From positions 1 to 64,000 of the forward strand of contig NZ_FPAP01000001.1 in NCBI RefSeq assembly GCF_900116415.1: a DNA stretch of 64,000 nt, written 5' to 3'. Position 1 is the stretch's first letter, and every line of letters begins with the position of its first letter. Shown piece by piece: positions 1 to 8,577 of the stretch. Source of the DNA: Chryseobacterium formosense. GTDB taxonomy: Bacteria; Bacteroidota; Bacteroidia; Flavobacteriales; Weeksellaceae. A model generated the notes under the pieces. The model saw nothing but the letters and a program-made list of their open reading frames with translations. It was not told the origin of the DNA and ran no database searches. Position numbers and translations under genes: made by a program.

Positions 1-53
1 AAGCCCACCAGCGCCGATGGTACTGCGAAAGCGGGAGAGTAGGTCGCCGCCAG
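1..53 (+). rRNA. rrf: 5S ribosomal RNA, 3' end only
   Basis: The window opens inside a 5S rRNA gene. The segment carries the typical 3' half, with the gcgccgatggtactgcg core and the gggagagtaggtcgccgcc tail that closes helix I with the missing 5' end. A T-run follows at once. Only the last ~53 bases are present, so the rest of the rrn operon lies to the left of the window. The exact 3' end was not determined; it is placed just before the T-run. Confidence 0.9.
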
Positions 54-62
54 TTTTTTTTT

Positions 63-97
63 AAGTCCTCAATCGTAAGATTAGAGGACTTTTTTTA
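63..97 (+). terminator. Rho-independent terminator of the rRNA operon
   Basis: Arms 63-74 (aagtcctcaatc) and 79-91 (gatt, one bulged a, gaggactt) pair around a gtaa loop and are followed by a run of Ts. The position directly after 5S rRNA fits an rrn operon terminator. Confidence 0.85.
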
Positions 98-101
98 TGC
101 T

Positions 102-136
102 AAAGTCTCATACATGTATTTGTATGAGACTTTTTT
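102..136 (+). terminator. Second, tandem rRNA terminator
   Basis: A perfect 13-bp hairpin (102-114 with 121-133, loop tgtatt) is followed by Ts. It lies 5 bases after the first terminator, so the rRNA operon ends in a double terminator. Confidence 0.8.
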
Positions 137-975
137 CGTTTATAACAGAATATTCAAAATTCCATATTCAAAATCCGAGATTTAAGATTTGGTATTCAAC
201 AATTAAAATCCAGTACTTAAAGCTCAATATCCAGTATTAAAAAATCTAAATCCTTGATTTGATATTTAATATTTCAAATACAAATGAATAGGTTTCAATT
301 TCAAACAAAATTTAGAGTTCTGTCTTTAGTTTAATAACATATGTCAAGCATAAAACGTGAATAAACAGACAAAAGTGATAAGATCCGTTGGTGAACACAG
401 ATTTAGATGAATACGGATCAATATAGAAGATTGTGCCGCTCCTAAGGAGCTTCATAAAATGGATATGAAACCTTTTCTACAAAATCTATAATGTCTATAA
501 AGGTATCGCTCCTACGGAGCTCTCTAGACAAAACCCACTGAATATATAGCACGACTTAATAAAATCATAAACGTTTAAAACTACAAATAAATTAAAACGA
601 ACTGTAAGAGCAATATTGACAATAAAAACAAAAGAGCTAATAATTATTAATATTAATTTATTCTGCTCCGTAGGAGTGTAAGCTTTTATATAAAATCCTG
701 TTCGAATAGCCTAAATAAAAGCATTTACCATGCAACAAGCATAGAAAATTAAGTATTGCTAATAAAAAAGTATCGAAGAAGTGAGGCGTAAATGCAAATA
801 GAAGGAAATAGATCCTAATAAAGTACAAAAGTGTAATAAACTCCTGTAAATAAAGCTGATACACAATTGTATCAGCTTTACAAATTTATGAGTACAAAAA
901 TCATGCTAAATGTTTATATTTTCAAAAAAAAACATTAAATTCGTAGATATTATGTTAACAGACACGAAGTAGAAT
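137..975. other. Gene-free 0.84-kb spacer between rrn and rpoN
   Basis: No convincing gene is seen. The only open frame of any length (about 658-864, minus strand) is 68 codons of low-complexity hydrophobic sequence with no recognisable family. Bases 150-300 hold degenerate runs of attcaaaat / atttaaatatc type, which look like decayed simple repeats. Three copies of a GCTCC/GGAGC palindrome lie at 438, 508 and 665 and are listed separately. No clear TAnnTTTG box was found in front of rpoN; the closest match is tatatttt near 916. Confidence 0.6.
438..677. repeat. Three GCTCC-tacg-GGAGC interspersed palindromes
   Basis: Copies are gctcctaaggagc (438-450), gctcctacggagc (508-520) and, in the opposite orientation, gctccgtaggagt (665-677). 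Each is a 5-bp inverted repeat around a 3-base centre, and the copies sit in otherwise AT-rich DNA. Short GC-rich hairpins like these resemble REP-type elements, which in many bacteria are mobilised by Y1 (RAYT) transposases. No such transposase gene is in the window, so the link is inference. Confidence 0.65.
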
Positions 976-2439
976 ATGCTAAAACAACATTTACAACTTA
1001 AATTAGGTCAGAAACTTGCACCGCAGCAGATTCAACTGATGAAGCTGATACAGCTTCATACTTTGGAGTTTGAGGAAGAACTTGAAAGGGAACTTGAAGA
1101 AAACCCTGCATTAGAAATTGCTAAGGATGAATCTAAAGAAGATGAATATGCTTCTTTGGAAGATAATTATGAAAGTGAAGGTACAGAAAGTATCGAGACA
1201 GATTTTGATGTGAACGAATATCTGTATGATGATGAACCAAGCTATAAAACTGCATCAAGCAATTATTCCGCAGATGACGAAGATTTTGATAACGAAAGTC
1301 TTTTGACTGAAGGACAATCGCTTTTTGACTATCTGATGGAACAGATTAACCTTATCAATATCAATGAAGAGGATCTGAAAATAGCTGAATATATTATTGG
1401 TAATCTTGATACAGATGGTTATCTGAGAAGAGAAATTAAGTCCATCGTTGATGATCTTGCATTTTCTCAAGGGATTTACACTACAAAAGAAAAAGTAGAA
1501 GATATTCTTGAAAACTATGTGCAAAAGCTGGATCCGTCTGGCGTGGGAGCAAGAGGTTTGCAGGAATGCCTTTTATTGCAAATTGAAAAGAAAGTAAGCG
1601 CAGATAAAGCAGTTTCGTTGGCAGCAAATATTTTAAGACATCAGTTTGATGCTCTTACAAATAAGCACTACAACAAAATTATTCAGAAATATGATATTGA
1701 AGAGGAAGATCTGAAAGATGCCTTAGAAGAAATATCTAAATTGTCTCCGAAAGTAGGTGGAAATTTCGATACTCAAACGATTACCATTAATCAGGAGATT
1801 ATTCCGGATTTTGTAATTCAGGTGAAAGACGGGCAGGTTATTCCTATGTTAAATAGCAAAAATGCTCCGACACTTAGAGTTTCTGAGGAATATAAAGATA
1901 TTTTAACGACCTATTCACACGATAAAAACTCGTCTGAGCACAAGCAAGCGGCTTTATTTATTAAACAAAAGCTTGATGCTGCAAAATGGTATATTGATGC
2001 CATTAATCAGCGTCAGAATACTTTATTGCAGACAATTACTGCGATTGTGAAATTCCAGCATAATTATTTTATTACAGGTGATGAGAAGTCATTAAGACCA
2101 ATGATCCTGAAAGATATTGCAGATATCACAGGTTTTGATATTTCTACAATTTCAAGGGTAGTAAAAAGTAAGTATGCGGATACTCCGAACGGAATTATTT
2201 ATCTGAAAGATCTATTCTCCGACAGTCTTACGAATGATGATGGTGAGGAAGTTTCCACAAAAGAAATCAAAAATCACCTGCAGGAAGTAATTAGTAAGGA
2301 AAATAAAAGAAAGCCTTTAACAGATGATGCTTTAGTGGTTATTTTAAAAGAGCAAGGCTACAACATTGCCCGAAGAACAATTGCAAAATACCGTGAACAG
2401 CTCAATATTCCGGTTGCAAGACTGAGAAAAGAGCTTTAA
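976..2439 (+). CDS. rpoN: RNA polymerase sigma-54 factor RpoN
   Basis: This is the alternative sigma factor that directs RNA polymerase to -24/-12 promoters and needs AAA+ activators to melt DNA. The 487-residue length is usual. Residues 1-50 are region I, rich in Gln and Leu with the typical LAPQQIQLMKLIQL segment. An acidic region II follows (about 50-105), then the core-binding domain. The RpoN box ARRTIAKYRE lies at 465-474, close to the C-terminus, followed by LNIP. The ATG at 976 starts region I directly, so the start is secure. The gene stands alone, with its own terminator downstream; no sigma-54 activator gene is seen in the window. Confidence 0.97.
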   Translation: MLKQHLQLKLGQKLAPQQIQLMKLIQLHTLEFEEELERELEENPALEIAKDESKEDEYASLEDNYESEGTESIETDFDVNEYLYDDEPSYKTASSNYSADDEDFDNESLLTEGQSLFDYLMEQINLININEEDLKIAEYIIGNLDTDGYLRREIKSIVDDLAFSQGIYTTKEKVEDILENYVQKLDPSGVGARGLQECLLLQIEKKVSADKAVSLAANILRHQFDALTNKHYNKIIQKYDIEEEDLKDALEEISKLSPKVGGNFDTQTITINQEIIPDFVIQVKDGQVIPMLNSKNAPTLRVSEEYKDILTTYSHDKNSSEHKQAALFIKQKLDAAKWYIDAINQRQNTLLQTITAIVKFQHNYFITGDEKSLRPMILKDIADITGFDISTISRVVKSKYADTPNGIIYLKDLFSDSLTNDDGEEVSTKEIKNHLQEVISKENKRKPLTDDALVVILKEQGYNIARRTIAKYREQLNIPVARLRKEL

Positions 2440-2445
2440 AAATAA

Positions 2446-2476
2446 AAAGCATTTCAAATTTTGAAATGCTTTTTTT
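2446..2476 (+). terminator. Terminator after rpoN
   Basis: The hairpin agcatttc / gaaatgct (2448-2455 with 2463-2470) is followed by T6. The A-run on its left also lets it act for the convergent minus-strand gene that ends at 2495. Confidence 0.8.
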
Positions 2477-2494
2477 GTATTTTGATAAGTGAAT

Positions 2495-3169
2495 TTAATT
2501 TTCCTGAGATTCTATTTCTTTAAGCTGATTCAAATTCTTGTCGAGCCTGTTCATAATAATTCCGTAAACAAGTCTGTAATAAATCCAGATCAAAGTAACG
2601 CACAAGATTGTACTTACAGATATTGCTATTATAAAACTCATCAGAGAAGAACGTGAAAGGTGTATCTGTTGAGAATTAAAAATATAAAATGCAAAAGCAG
2701 TCAGTGCTCCGATGACAATTAATAATAATCCAATATTGGTTAAGATGAACGCATTGACCGTCTTTTTGAAAGTAATTATCCTGATGATAAACAATTTAAG
2801 ATCTTCTTCGATTTTTATTTTACGATAATTCTGATAAAATTTTATAACAAAAAATCCTGTTACTAAAAGACTTAGAATTTTAATTACTAAATAAATGGTA
2901 TCAAGGCTATTTTGAATAGTATCATTACGCTGTACACCCATTTTTTCAAGAATATTAAGCAGGCTGTCGAATTCATTGCTGTTTACGAGGTAAAATATTC
3001 CCATTAAACTGAAAAATAAAAACTCTGCCACGCTGATCCAGAAAATATATTTCATATAGTTGCGTGACTTTTTATTGAGCATTTTCAGAATCTCATTATC
3101 ATCGTATTTCGGTTGAACAGGCTGTTCCTGCCAGGTTTTCTTAAAGCTGTCTAAATCAAATTCAGGCAT
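2495..3169 (-). CDS. Four-helix membrane protein encoded with an ECF sigma factor
   Basis: A 224-residue protein with no enzyme family that I recognise. A hydrophilic N-terminus (about 1-38) is followed by roughly four hydrophobic segments near 40-62, 90-113, 140-165 and 178-202, then a charged C-terminal tail. Its ATG lies inside the end of the upstream sigma factor gene (8-base overlap), so the two are translationally coupled. This arrangement, a short cytoplasmic tail plus membrane helices next to an ECF sigma factor, suggests a membrane partner or anti-sigma-like role, but no zinc-binding anti-sigma motif is visible. Function is inferred from context only. Confidence 0.75.
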   Translation of the reverse strand: MPEFDLDSFKKTWQEQPVQPKYDDNEILKMLNKKSRNYMKYIFWISVAEFLFFSLMGIFYLVNSNEFDSLLNILEKMGVQRNDTIQNSLDTIYLVIKILSLLVTGFFVIKFYQNYRKIKIEEDLKLFIIRIITFKKTVNAFILTNIGLLLIVIGALTAFAFYIFNSQQIHLSRSSLMSFIIAISVSTILCVTLIWIYYRLVYGIIMNRLDKNLNQLKEIESQEN

Positions 3170-3653
3170 GTTTTTCCATTTTTTCTTTAAGGATTTTCTT
3201 TAATCTGTTCATTTTCACACGTGCATTTACCTCAGTTATACCTAAATTTTCTGCAATATCTTTATAAGGAAGATCATCGAGATACATCATCACGATTGCC
3301 CTTTCTACATTGGGTAAAGTTTTGATTACGGTGTAAAGAAGTGAAATTTGCTGCTGTTTGTCATCATCATCTTCGATAAAATCTCTGTGATTGATGTCGA
3401 GCTCATTGGTTTGTAAACTTTTACTTTTTTTTCTGAAAAGAGTGATTGCTGTGTTCAGCGCAACACGGTACATCCAAGTAGAAATTTTTGAATTCCCTTT
3501 AAAAGAATCATAGCTTCTCCACAGCTGCAAAACAATTTCCTGAAAAAGATCTTCCTCATCTTCCAGTGAATTGGTATAAAGACGCGAAACCTTGATTATC
3601 AATCCCTGATTATCTTTCACAAGCTGCGCAAACTCTTTCTCTTTAGAAATCAC
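3162..3653 (-). CDS. ECF-type RNA polymerase sigma-70 factor
   Basis: A 163-residue sigma factor of two domains. Sigma region 2 spans roughly residues 15-80, with LFQEIVLQLWRSY and the -10-recognising segment around ISTWMYRVALNTA. An acidic linker rich in Asp and Gln follows near 92-104. Sigma region 4 spans about 105-160, with the helix-turn-helix at YKDIAENLGITEVNARVKM. There is no region 1 or 3, which defines the ECF group. The gene is the first of a two-gene minus-strand operon with the overlapping membrane-protein gene. Two direct repeats lie just upstream. The stimulus and regulon cannot be read from the sequence. Confidence 0.9.
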   Translation of the reverse strand: MISKEKEFAQLVKDNQGLIIKVSRLYTNSLEDEEDLFQEIVLQLWRSYDSFKGNSKISTWMYRVALNTAITLFRKKSKSLQTNELDINHRDFIEDDDDKQQQISLLYTVIKTLPNVERAIVMMYLDDLPYKDIAENLGITEVNARVKMNRLKKILKEKMEKHA

Positions 3654-3690
3654 AATAAATGTATAACGGCACGAAGATAATAATTATTAA

Positions 3691-3731
3691 TCAATTGTGA
3701 ATTTTACTTTGTAAGTCAATTGTGAATTTTA
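3691..3731. repeat. 16-bp direct repeat upstream of the ECF sigma gene
   Basis: tcaattgtgaatttta occurs at 3691-3706 and again at 3716-3731, so the repeats start 25 bases apart. A partial inverted copy (attcacaattcac) lies at about 3786-3798. It could be a regulator site for the ECF operon or simple-repeat decay; the sequence alone cannot decide. Confidence 0.6.
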
Positions 3732-3818
3732 TTTTGAAAATTTAGTTATAAAGTTTCAAAAATTGACAAGGAAACGAATTGACTATTCACAATTCACTTT
3801 TTATCTACGGCAATTTCC

Positions 3819-3826
3819 TATCTTTG
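3819..3826 (+). promoter_or_regulatory. -7 box of the RNase P RNA promoter
   Basis: TATCTTTG matches the Bacteroidota TAnnTTTG consensus and ends about 5 bases before the first paired base of the RNase P RNA (3831), which is where transcription should begin. No exact TTTG -33 box is present; the region 3796-3801 is T-rich. Confidence 0.7.
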
Positions 3827-3829
3827 CAG

Positions 3830-4165
3830 CCACGAGAAAGTCGGCTTGTTGATTCTTATTTCGGTAAGGGTAGGAAAGTCCGGACACCATAGAGCAGCAA
3901 AGCGGATAACATCCGTCATCCGTGAGGATAGGACAAGTGCAACAGAAAGCAGGTACAGTTCGGCTGTAGTGAAACCAGGTAAACTCTTTGCGGTGCAATG
4001 ATAAGTATATCGGTTCTTTTCAGCAATGGAAATAGGGGCGGCTCGTCCTGAAAACCGAGGGGTAATCAGCTCAAGTTTTGCAGTAATGTAAAACGCAGAT
4101 AAATAACAGGCATCCCGAATTTTTGGGAGACAAAATCCGGCTTATAGATTTTCTCGTGATTTTTT
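3830..4165 (+). ncRNA. rnpB: RNase P RNA (M1 RNA)
   Basis: This is the catalytic RNA that trims tRNA 5' ends. The ends pair as helix P1: cacgagaaa (3831-3839) is exactly complementary to tttctcgtg (4150-4158). The 5' strand of the conserved core (taggaaagtccggac, 3871-3885) and its 3' partner (aaatccggcttatag, about 4133-4147) form the P4 pseudoknot region, and the internal gtgaaaccaggtaaactct and gggtaatcagctcaag segments are also typical. A T-run after 4158 closes the gene. Small minus-strand open frames here are shadows of this RNA. It lies between the divergent ECF operon and the ppk2 gene. Confidence 0.93.
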
Positions 4166-4184
4166 TAAGATAGAAGATAGAAGT

Positions 4185-4246
4185 TGGAAGAGGGAAGTTT
4201 TTAAACTGAATGATTTAAACCTCAATCTTCAAACTTCCATCTTCCA
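4185..4246. repeat. GGAAG-type inverted repeat (copy 1)
   Basis: tggaagagggaagttt (4185-4200) and aaacttccatcttcca (4231-4246) are complementary at 15 of 16 positions around a 30-base centre. It belongs to the same sequence family as elements at 8501-8552 and 19528-19636. Between rnpB and the end of ppk2 it may also terminate transcription. Confidence 0.7.
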
Positions 4247-4252
4247 TCCAAA

Positions 4253-5125
4253 TTATTTCTCGCTTTCCAATTGCTTTTTAGCATCATCCAAATCTTTTCT
4301 ATCTTCGTCTGAAAGCTCAGGAAATTTCAAATCCATTTTTTCTAAAGTATCAATAATGATCTGTATCGCAGAAAGTCTGGCAAACCATTTATTATCAGCC
4401 GGAATCACATACCAAGGAGCATGATCTTTAGAGGTTTCATTAATGGCAGTTTCATAGCACTCCATATACTTCGGAAATAATGCTCTTTCGGGAAGATCAG
4501 AAGCTGAAAATTTCCAGTTTTTTTCCTGTTCATTGATGCGGTCTAATAATCTTTTCTTTTGCTCGTCTTTAGAAACATGTAAAAATATCTTAACAATTGT
4601 AGTTCCGTTTTGAGCAAGATGTTTTTCAAAATTTCGAATGCTTTCATATCTGTTTTCCCAGAATTTATCATCAAAATCTTTGACAGAATCCCATGTTTTT
4701 TCGCTTAAATTATATTCAGGGTGCACTTTGCAGACTAAAACACTTTCGTAATGAGAACGGTTGAAAATTCCGATCATTCCTTTTTGGGGAAGAGCCAAAT
4801 AATGCCTCCACAGAAAATCGTGTGAATATTCTCTTGAACTTGGCGTTTTAAAACTTGTTACATTACAGCCTTGAGGATTTACTCCGCCGAAAACGTGTTC
4901 AATCAAACTGTCTTTTCCCGCTGCATCCATTGCCTGAAGTACCACCAATAGAGATTTGCTTCCATCAGCGTAAAGCTTTTCCTGTAATTCTCTAAGTTTT
5001 TCTTTTTCACTAATAAGTATTTGTACACCTTCTTCTTTTGTAAGTTTTCCTTTGTATTCTGTTGAAGATTTTTTGATTGAAAATTTTCCTTTTACCTGAA
5101 AGTCATCTGAGAAATTATTATTCAT
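4253..5125 (-). CDS. ppk2: Polyphosphate kinase 2 (PPK2 family)
   Basis: A PPK2-family phosphotransferase, which moves phosphate between inorganic polyphosphate and nucleotides (NMP or NDP). The 290-residue, single-domain length fits the family. The Walker A segment QAMDAAGKD lies at 64-72 and the Walker B/lid-proximal segment IGIFNRSHYE at 118-127; an Arg-rich lid helix with KKRLLDRINEQEKNWKFS follows around 200-220. The subclass (AMP- or ADP-preferring) cannot be fixed from sequence inspection alone. The gene is monocistronic on the minus strand between rnpB and the DUF1573 gene. Confidence 0.9.
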   Translation of the reverse strand: MNNNFSDDFQVKGKFSIKKSSTEYKGKLTKEEGVQILISEKEKLRELQEKLYADGSKSLLVVLQAMDAAGKDSLIEHVFGGVNPQGCNVTSFKTPSSREYSHDFLWRHYLALPQKGMIGIFNRSHYESVLVCKVHPEYNLSEKTWDSVKDFDDKFWENRYESIRNFEKHLAQNGTTIVKIFLHVSKDEQKKRLLDRINEQEKNWKFSASDLPERALFPKYMECYETAINETSKDHAPWYVIPADNKWFARLSAIQIIIDTLEKMDLKFPELSDEDRKDLDDAKKQLESEK

Positions 5126-5230
5126 GTTTTTAATTTATTTAAAGTTTAGAATTTAAATCAAAAATTAATGTTTAGCAGATTCCATTAACCAAAATCAATC
5201 AGCCATCAACTAAACCCAACATAAATGTAA

Positions 5231-5260
5231 TAAAAAAAACCGCCTCGATTGAGACGGTTT
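5231..5260 (-). terminator. Terminator after the DUF1573 gene
   Basis: Read on the minus strand, aaaccgtctc and gaggcggttt pair (one G-U wobble) around aatc and run into T8. It lies about 20 bases after the DUF1573 stop codon. Confidence 0.85.
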
Positions 5261-5279
5261 AGATATTTTAAGTAGAAAT

Positions 5280-5747
5280 TTATTTTGCTGCTGCTACTTT
5301 TTTTGCAGCTTTAGCAGCTTTTTTCTCTTCTTTAGCTTTAGCTTTAAGCTCTGCCGGAGTTAATGGTTTTGGATCCGGAGCATTAGGAGTAACTTCTCCT
5401 TTGATGTAAATTACACTTCTGCTGTTTACAGGATCGTTAGAAAATACCTCGATCATTTTGTTGAAAGGAGAAACACTTGCAGTGTTATATCCAACTTTAA
5501 TTTTAGCAGATTTACCAGGAGCAATCGGTGCAGTGCTGAATTCCGGTGTTGTACATCCGCAAGATGGCTTTACATTAGAAATAATAAGAGGCTTATCACC
5601 TGTATTCGTTACTGTAAAGAATCTTGTTCCGTCAGAATTTGGTTTAATCTGACCATATTCATAGGTAGTTTTATCAAATGTGATAGTTTGCGCAGATGCT
5701 AATGCAAATGTTCCGAATAATGCAATTCCTGCAAATAAATTTTTCAT
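5280..5747 (-). CDS. Secreted DUF1573 domain protein
   Basis: A 155-residue exported protein with one DUF1573 domain, an immunoglobulin-like fold common in secreted Bacteroidota proteins. A signal peptide covers residues 1-19 (MKNLFAGIALFGTFALASA). The DUF1573 signature is clear: FDKTTYEYGQIK, then FTVTNTGDKPLIISNVKPSCGCTTPE split over two strands, with the Cys pair. The last ~30 residues are an Ala/Lys-rich tail. The frame stays open to 5792, but the -7 box at 5790-5797 would place the transcript start downstream of that codon, so the ATG at 5747 directly before the signal peptide is chosen. Precise function is unknown. Confidence 0.9.
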   Translation of the reverse strand: MKNLFAGIALFGTFALASAQTITFDKTTYEYGQIKPNSDGTRFFTVTNTGDKPLIISNVKPSCGCTTPEFSTAPIAPGKSAKIKVGYNTASVSPFNKMIEVFSNDPVNSRSVIYIKGEVTPNAPDPKPLTPAELKAKAKEEKKAAKAAKKVAAAK

Positions 5748-5789
5748 ATTCTTGAATGTTAATATGTTTGTTAGATAAATTTTGAGAAA

Positions 5790-5797
5790 CAAAGTTA
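5790..5797 (-). promoter_or_regulatory. -7 box of the DUF1573 gene
   Basis: CAAAGTTA on the plus strand reads TAACTTTG on the minus strand and matches TAnnTTTG. It lies 43 bases before the chosen start codon. No clear -33 box was seen. Confidence 0.55.
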
Positions 5798-5838
5798 AAA
5801 ATTATTTTAATTAGTGCTTACATTTTTTTAGATTAAAC

Positions 5839-5846
5839 TATTTTTG
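5839..5846 (+). promoter_or_regulatory. -7 box of valS
   Basis: TATTTTTG matches TAnnTTTG and lies 29 bases before the valS ATG. The -33 element is not recognisable. Confidence 0.55.
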
Positions 5847-5875
5847 CAGATTATAAGTTAAAGAAACTAGAATTT

Positions 5876-8491
5876 ATGCAGATTTCAGAAAAGTACAATC
5901 CACAGGAAACAGAACAAAAGTGGTACAATTACTGGTTGGAGAATAAATATTTCCACTCGGAGCCAAATGAAAAGCCGCCTTACACTGTTGTAATTCCTCC
6001 GCCAAACGTTACGGGGATTTTGCACATGGGGCATATGCTGAATAATACCATTCAGGATGTTCTGATCCGTCGTGCAAGAATGCAGGGCTTTAATGCTTGT
6101 TGGGTTCCGGGAACAGATCACGCTTCCATTGCTACGGAAGCTAAAGTTGTTGCTAAACTGAAGTCTGAAGAGGTCAATAAATCTGATATTACTCGCGAAG
6201 AATTCTTAAAACATGCTTGGGACTGGACTGACAAATATGGAGGAACAATTCTTGAGCAATTGAAAAAACTGGGCTGTTCTTGCGATTGGGACAGAACCCG
6301 TTTCACAATGGAACCTAAACTTTCTCAGCAGGTAATCAAATCTTTTGTTGATTTATACAATAAAGGGTTGATTTATCGAGGCTACAGAATGGTAAACTGG
6401 GATCCGGAAGCGAAAACCAATATTTCTGATGAAGAAGTAATTTTTAAAGAACAAAACGGAAAATTATATTTCCTAAAATATAAAATCGAAGGTTCGGAAG
6501 AATTCCTTTCGGTAGCTACAACACGTCCTGAAACGATTTTCGGAGATACTGCGGTTTGTATCAATCCTAAAGATGAGAGATACGCTCATTTGAAAGGTAA
6601 AAAAGTAATCGTACCGATCGTAAACAGAGTAATTCCTATCATTGAAGACGAATATGTTGATATCGAATTCGGAACAGGTGCTTTGAAAATTACGCCGGCT
6701 CACGATATTAACGACTACGAAATCGGACAAAAACACAATCTTCAAATGATTGATGCTTTGGATGATGACGGAAATCTTAATGAGCACGGTTTACATTACG
6801 CCGGTAAAAATAGGTTCGATGTAAGAAAACAAATCACGAAAGAATTAGAAGAAAAAGATCTATTGCTGAAAGCAGAAGATTATGTAAATAAAGTGGGAAC
6901 TTCAGAAAGAACGGGAGCAGTTATCGAACCTAAAGTTTCTGTTCAGTGGTTCTTAAAAATGTCTGAAATTGCAAAACCTGCCTTGGATGTTGTAATGGAT
7001 GACGAAGTAAAATTCTATCCTGAAAAGTTTAAAAATACCTACAAACACTGGATGGAAAACATCCGCGACTGGAATATTTCCCGTCAATTGTGGTGGGGAC
7101 AGCAAATTCCTGCGTATTACTATGGTGATGGAGAAAATGATTTCGTAGTTGCAGAAAGCATCGAAGAGGCGTTAGAACTTGCGAAACAAAAATCTCAAAT
7201 TTCGAATCTGCAAATTTCAAATCTTCGTCAGGACGAAGACGCTCTTGATACATGGTTCTCCTCATGGTTGTGGCCAATGTCTGTTTTCGACGGATTGCTT
7301 GATCCTGAAAATAAAGACATTAATTATTATTACCCGACTTCAGATTTGGTTACAGGTCCGGATATTATTTTCTTTTGGGTTGCGAGAATGATCATGGCTG
7401 GATTGGAATACAGAAAAGAAGTTCCTTTCAAAAATGTTTATTTTACAGGAATTGTAAGAGATAAGCAGAGAAGAAAGATGTCAAAATCTTTAGGAAATTC
7501 ACCAGATCCGTTGGAATTGATGGATAAATATGGAGCAGACGGAGTTCGTGTAGGAATTTTATTAAGTTCTGCAGCAGGAAACGATCTTCTTTTTGATGAA
7601 GATTTAATGCTTCAGGGAAGAAATTTCATGACGAAGATCTGGAGTGCTTTCCGGTTGATCAACATGTGGAATCATGAAGATAAGCCAGCGAATTCAACAG
7701 AAATTCAGGCAATTGAATGGTTTGAAAATAAATTAAACAAAACAATCATTGAAATTAATGATCAGTTTGAAAAATTCAGAATTTCTGATGCTTTACATTT
7801 AATTTATAAGCTGATTTGGGATGATTTCTGTGGTTGGTATTTAGAAGCAATTAAACCCAATTACGGAGAAGGAATTTCAAAAGAAGTTTACAACAAAACA
7901 GTTGCACTTTTTGAAGAATTAATGAAACTGGTTCATCCGTTTTTACCGTTCCAATCAGAAGAAATCTGGCAATTGATTTCAGACAGAAATATTGAGGATG
8001 CATTAATTATCGCTCAGCAGAAAAAAGCAGAAGCATTTAATGAGGATATTATCAAAAACTTCGAAACAGCATCAGAAGTAATTTCGGGAGTTAGAAATTA
8101 CCGTCAGACAAAAGGAATTTCTCCAAGAGAAGTAGCTGAAATTTACACAAACGCTTCAGAATTTGCGAACGAATCAGTGATTAAAAAACTAGCCAACGTT
8201 TCAGAAATTCATTTTGGAACAAAAACAGATAAGCCGAGCTTTACATTTTTGGTGGGTGCAACGGAAATTTCTATTCCTTTAAGTGAAAACTTAGATTTAG
8301 GAGAAGAAAAAGCGAAGACTGAAGAAGAATTAAAATATTTAAAAGGATTCCTAATTTCTGTTGATAAAAAACTTTCAAACGAAAAGTTTGTTGCCAACGC
8401 AAAACCGGAAATTGTAGAAGTAGAGCGTAAAAAACAACAAGATGCTCTCGATAAAATTGCGATTTTGGAAGAGAAGCTAAAAACATTGTAG
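5876..8491 (+). CDS. valS: Valyl-tRNA synthetase
   Basis: Class Ia aminoacyl-tRNA synthetase that charges tRNA-Val in the cytoplasm. The 871-residue length is normal. The HIGH-type signature PPPNVTGILHMGH lies at 41-53 and KMSKSLGNSPDP near 534-545. The editing (CP1) domain lies between, with the TTRPETIFGDTAV segment near 213-226. The C-terminal anticodon-binding domain ends in a Lys/Glu-rich coiled-coil arm (about 800-871), which distinguishes ValRS from IleRS. It is preceded by its own -7 box and followed by an inverted repeat that may end transcription. Confidence 0.97.
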   Translation: MQISEKYNPQETEQKWYNYWLENKYFHSEPNEKPPYTVVIPPPNVTGILHMGHMLNNTIQDVLIRRARMQGFNACWVPGTDHASIATEAKVVAKLKSEEVNKSDITREEFLKHAWDWTDKYGGTILEQLKKLGCSCDWDRTRFTMEPKLSQQVIKSFVDLYNKGLIYRGYRMVNWDPEAKTNISDEEVIFKEQNGKLYFLKYKIEGSEEFLSVATTRPETIFGDTAVCINPKDERYAHLKGKKVIVPIVNRVIPIIEDEYVDIEFGTGALKITPAHDINDYEIGQKHNLQMIDALDDDGNLNEHGLHYAGKNRFDVRKQITKELEEKDLLLKAEDYVNKVGTSERTGAVIEPKVSVQWFLKMSEIAKPALDVVMDDEVKFYPEKFKNTYKHWMENIRDWNISRQLWWGQQIPAYYYGDGENDFVVAESIEEALELAKQKSQISNLQISNLRQDEDALDTWFSSWLWPMSVFDGLLDPENKDINYYYPTSDLVTGPDIIFFWVARMIMAGLEYRKEVPFKNVYFTGIVRDKQRRKMSKSLGNSPDPLELMDKYGADGVRVGILLSSAAGNDLLFDEDLMLQGRNFMTKIWSAFRLINMWNHEDKPANSTEIQAIEWFENKLNKTIIEINDQFEKFRISDALHLIYKLIWDDFCGWYLEAIKPNYGEGISKEVYNKTVALFEELMKLVHPFLPFQSEEIWQLISDRNIEDALIIAQQKKAEAFNEDIIKNFETASEVISGVRNYRQTKGISPREVAEIYTNASEFANESVIKKLANVSEIHFGTKTDKPSFTFLVGATEISIPLSENLDLGEEKAKTEEELKYLKGFLISVDKKLSNEKFVANAKPEIVEVERKKQQDALDKIAILEEKLKTL

Positions 8492-8500
8492 GAGGATGTC

Positions 8501-8552
8501 GGAAGCTGGATGTCGGATGATTTTAAAGTCATCATAAAAACATCCAGCTTCC
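8501..8552. repeat. GGAAG-type inverted repeat (copy 2)
   Basis: ggaagctggatgt (8501-8513) and acatccagcttcc (8540-8552) are perfect 13-bp complements. The inner gatgattttaaagtcatc is itself nearly palindromic, so the whole 52-base unit can fold as one long hairpin. It lies 10 bases after valS and could act as its terminator. Confidence 0.75.
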
Positions 8553-8577
8553 ATCATCAAACACCCAGCAAAAAATA

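Noticed and set aside
658..864. 68-codon minus-strand open frame in the rrn-rpoN spacer
   Set aside because: Low-complexity hydrophobic composition, no recognisable family, and it overlaps one of the palindromic repeats.
3801..3998. 65-codon minus-strand open frame with several Cys residues
   Set aside because: It lies wholly within the RNase P RNA gene on the other strand; the RNA structure explains the sequence.
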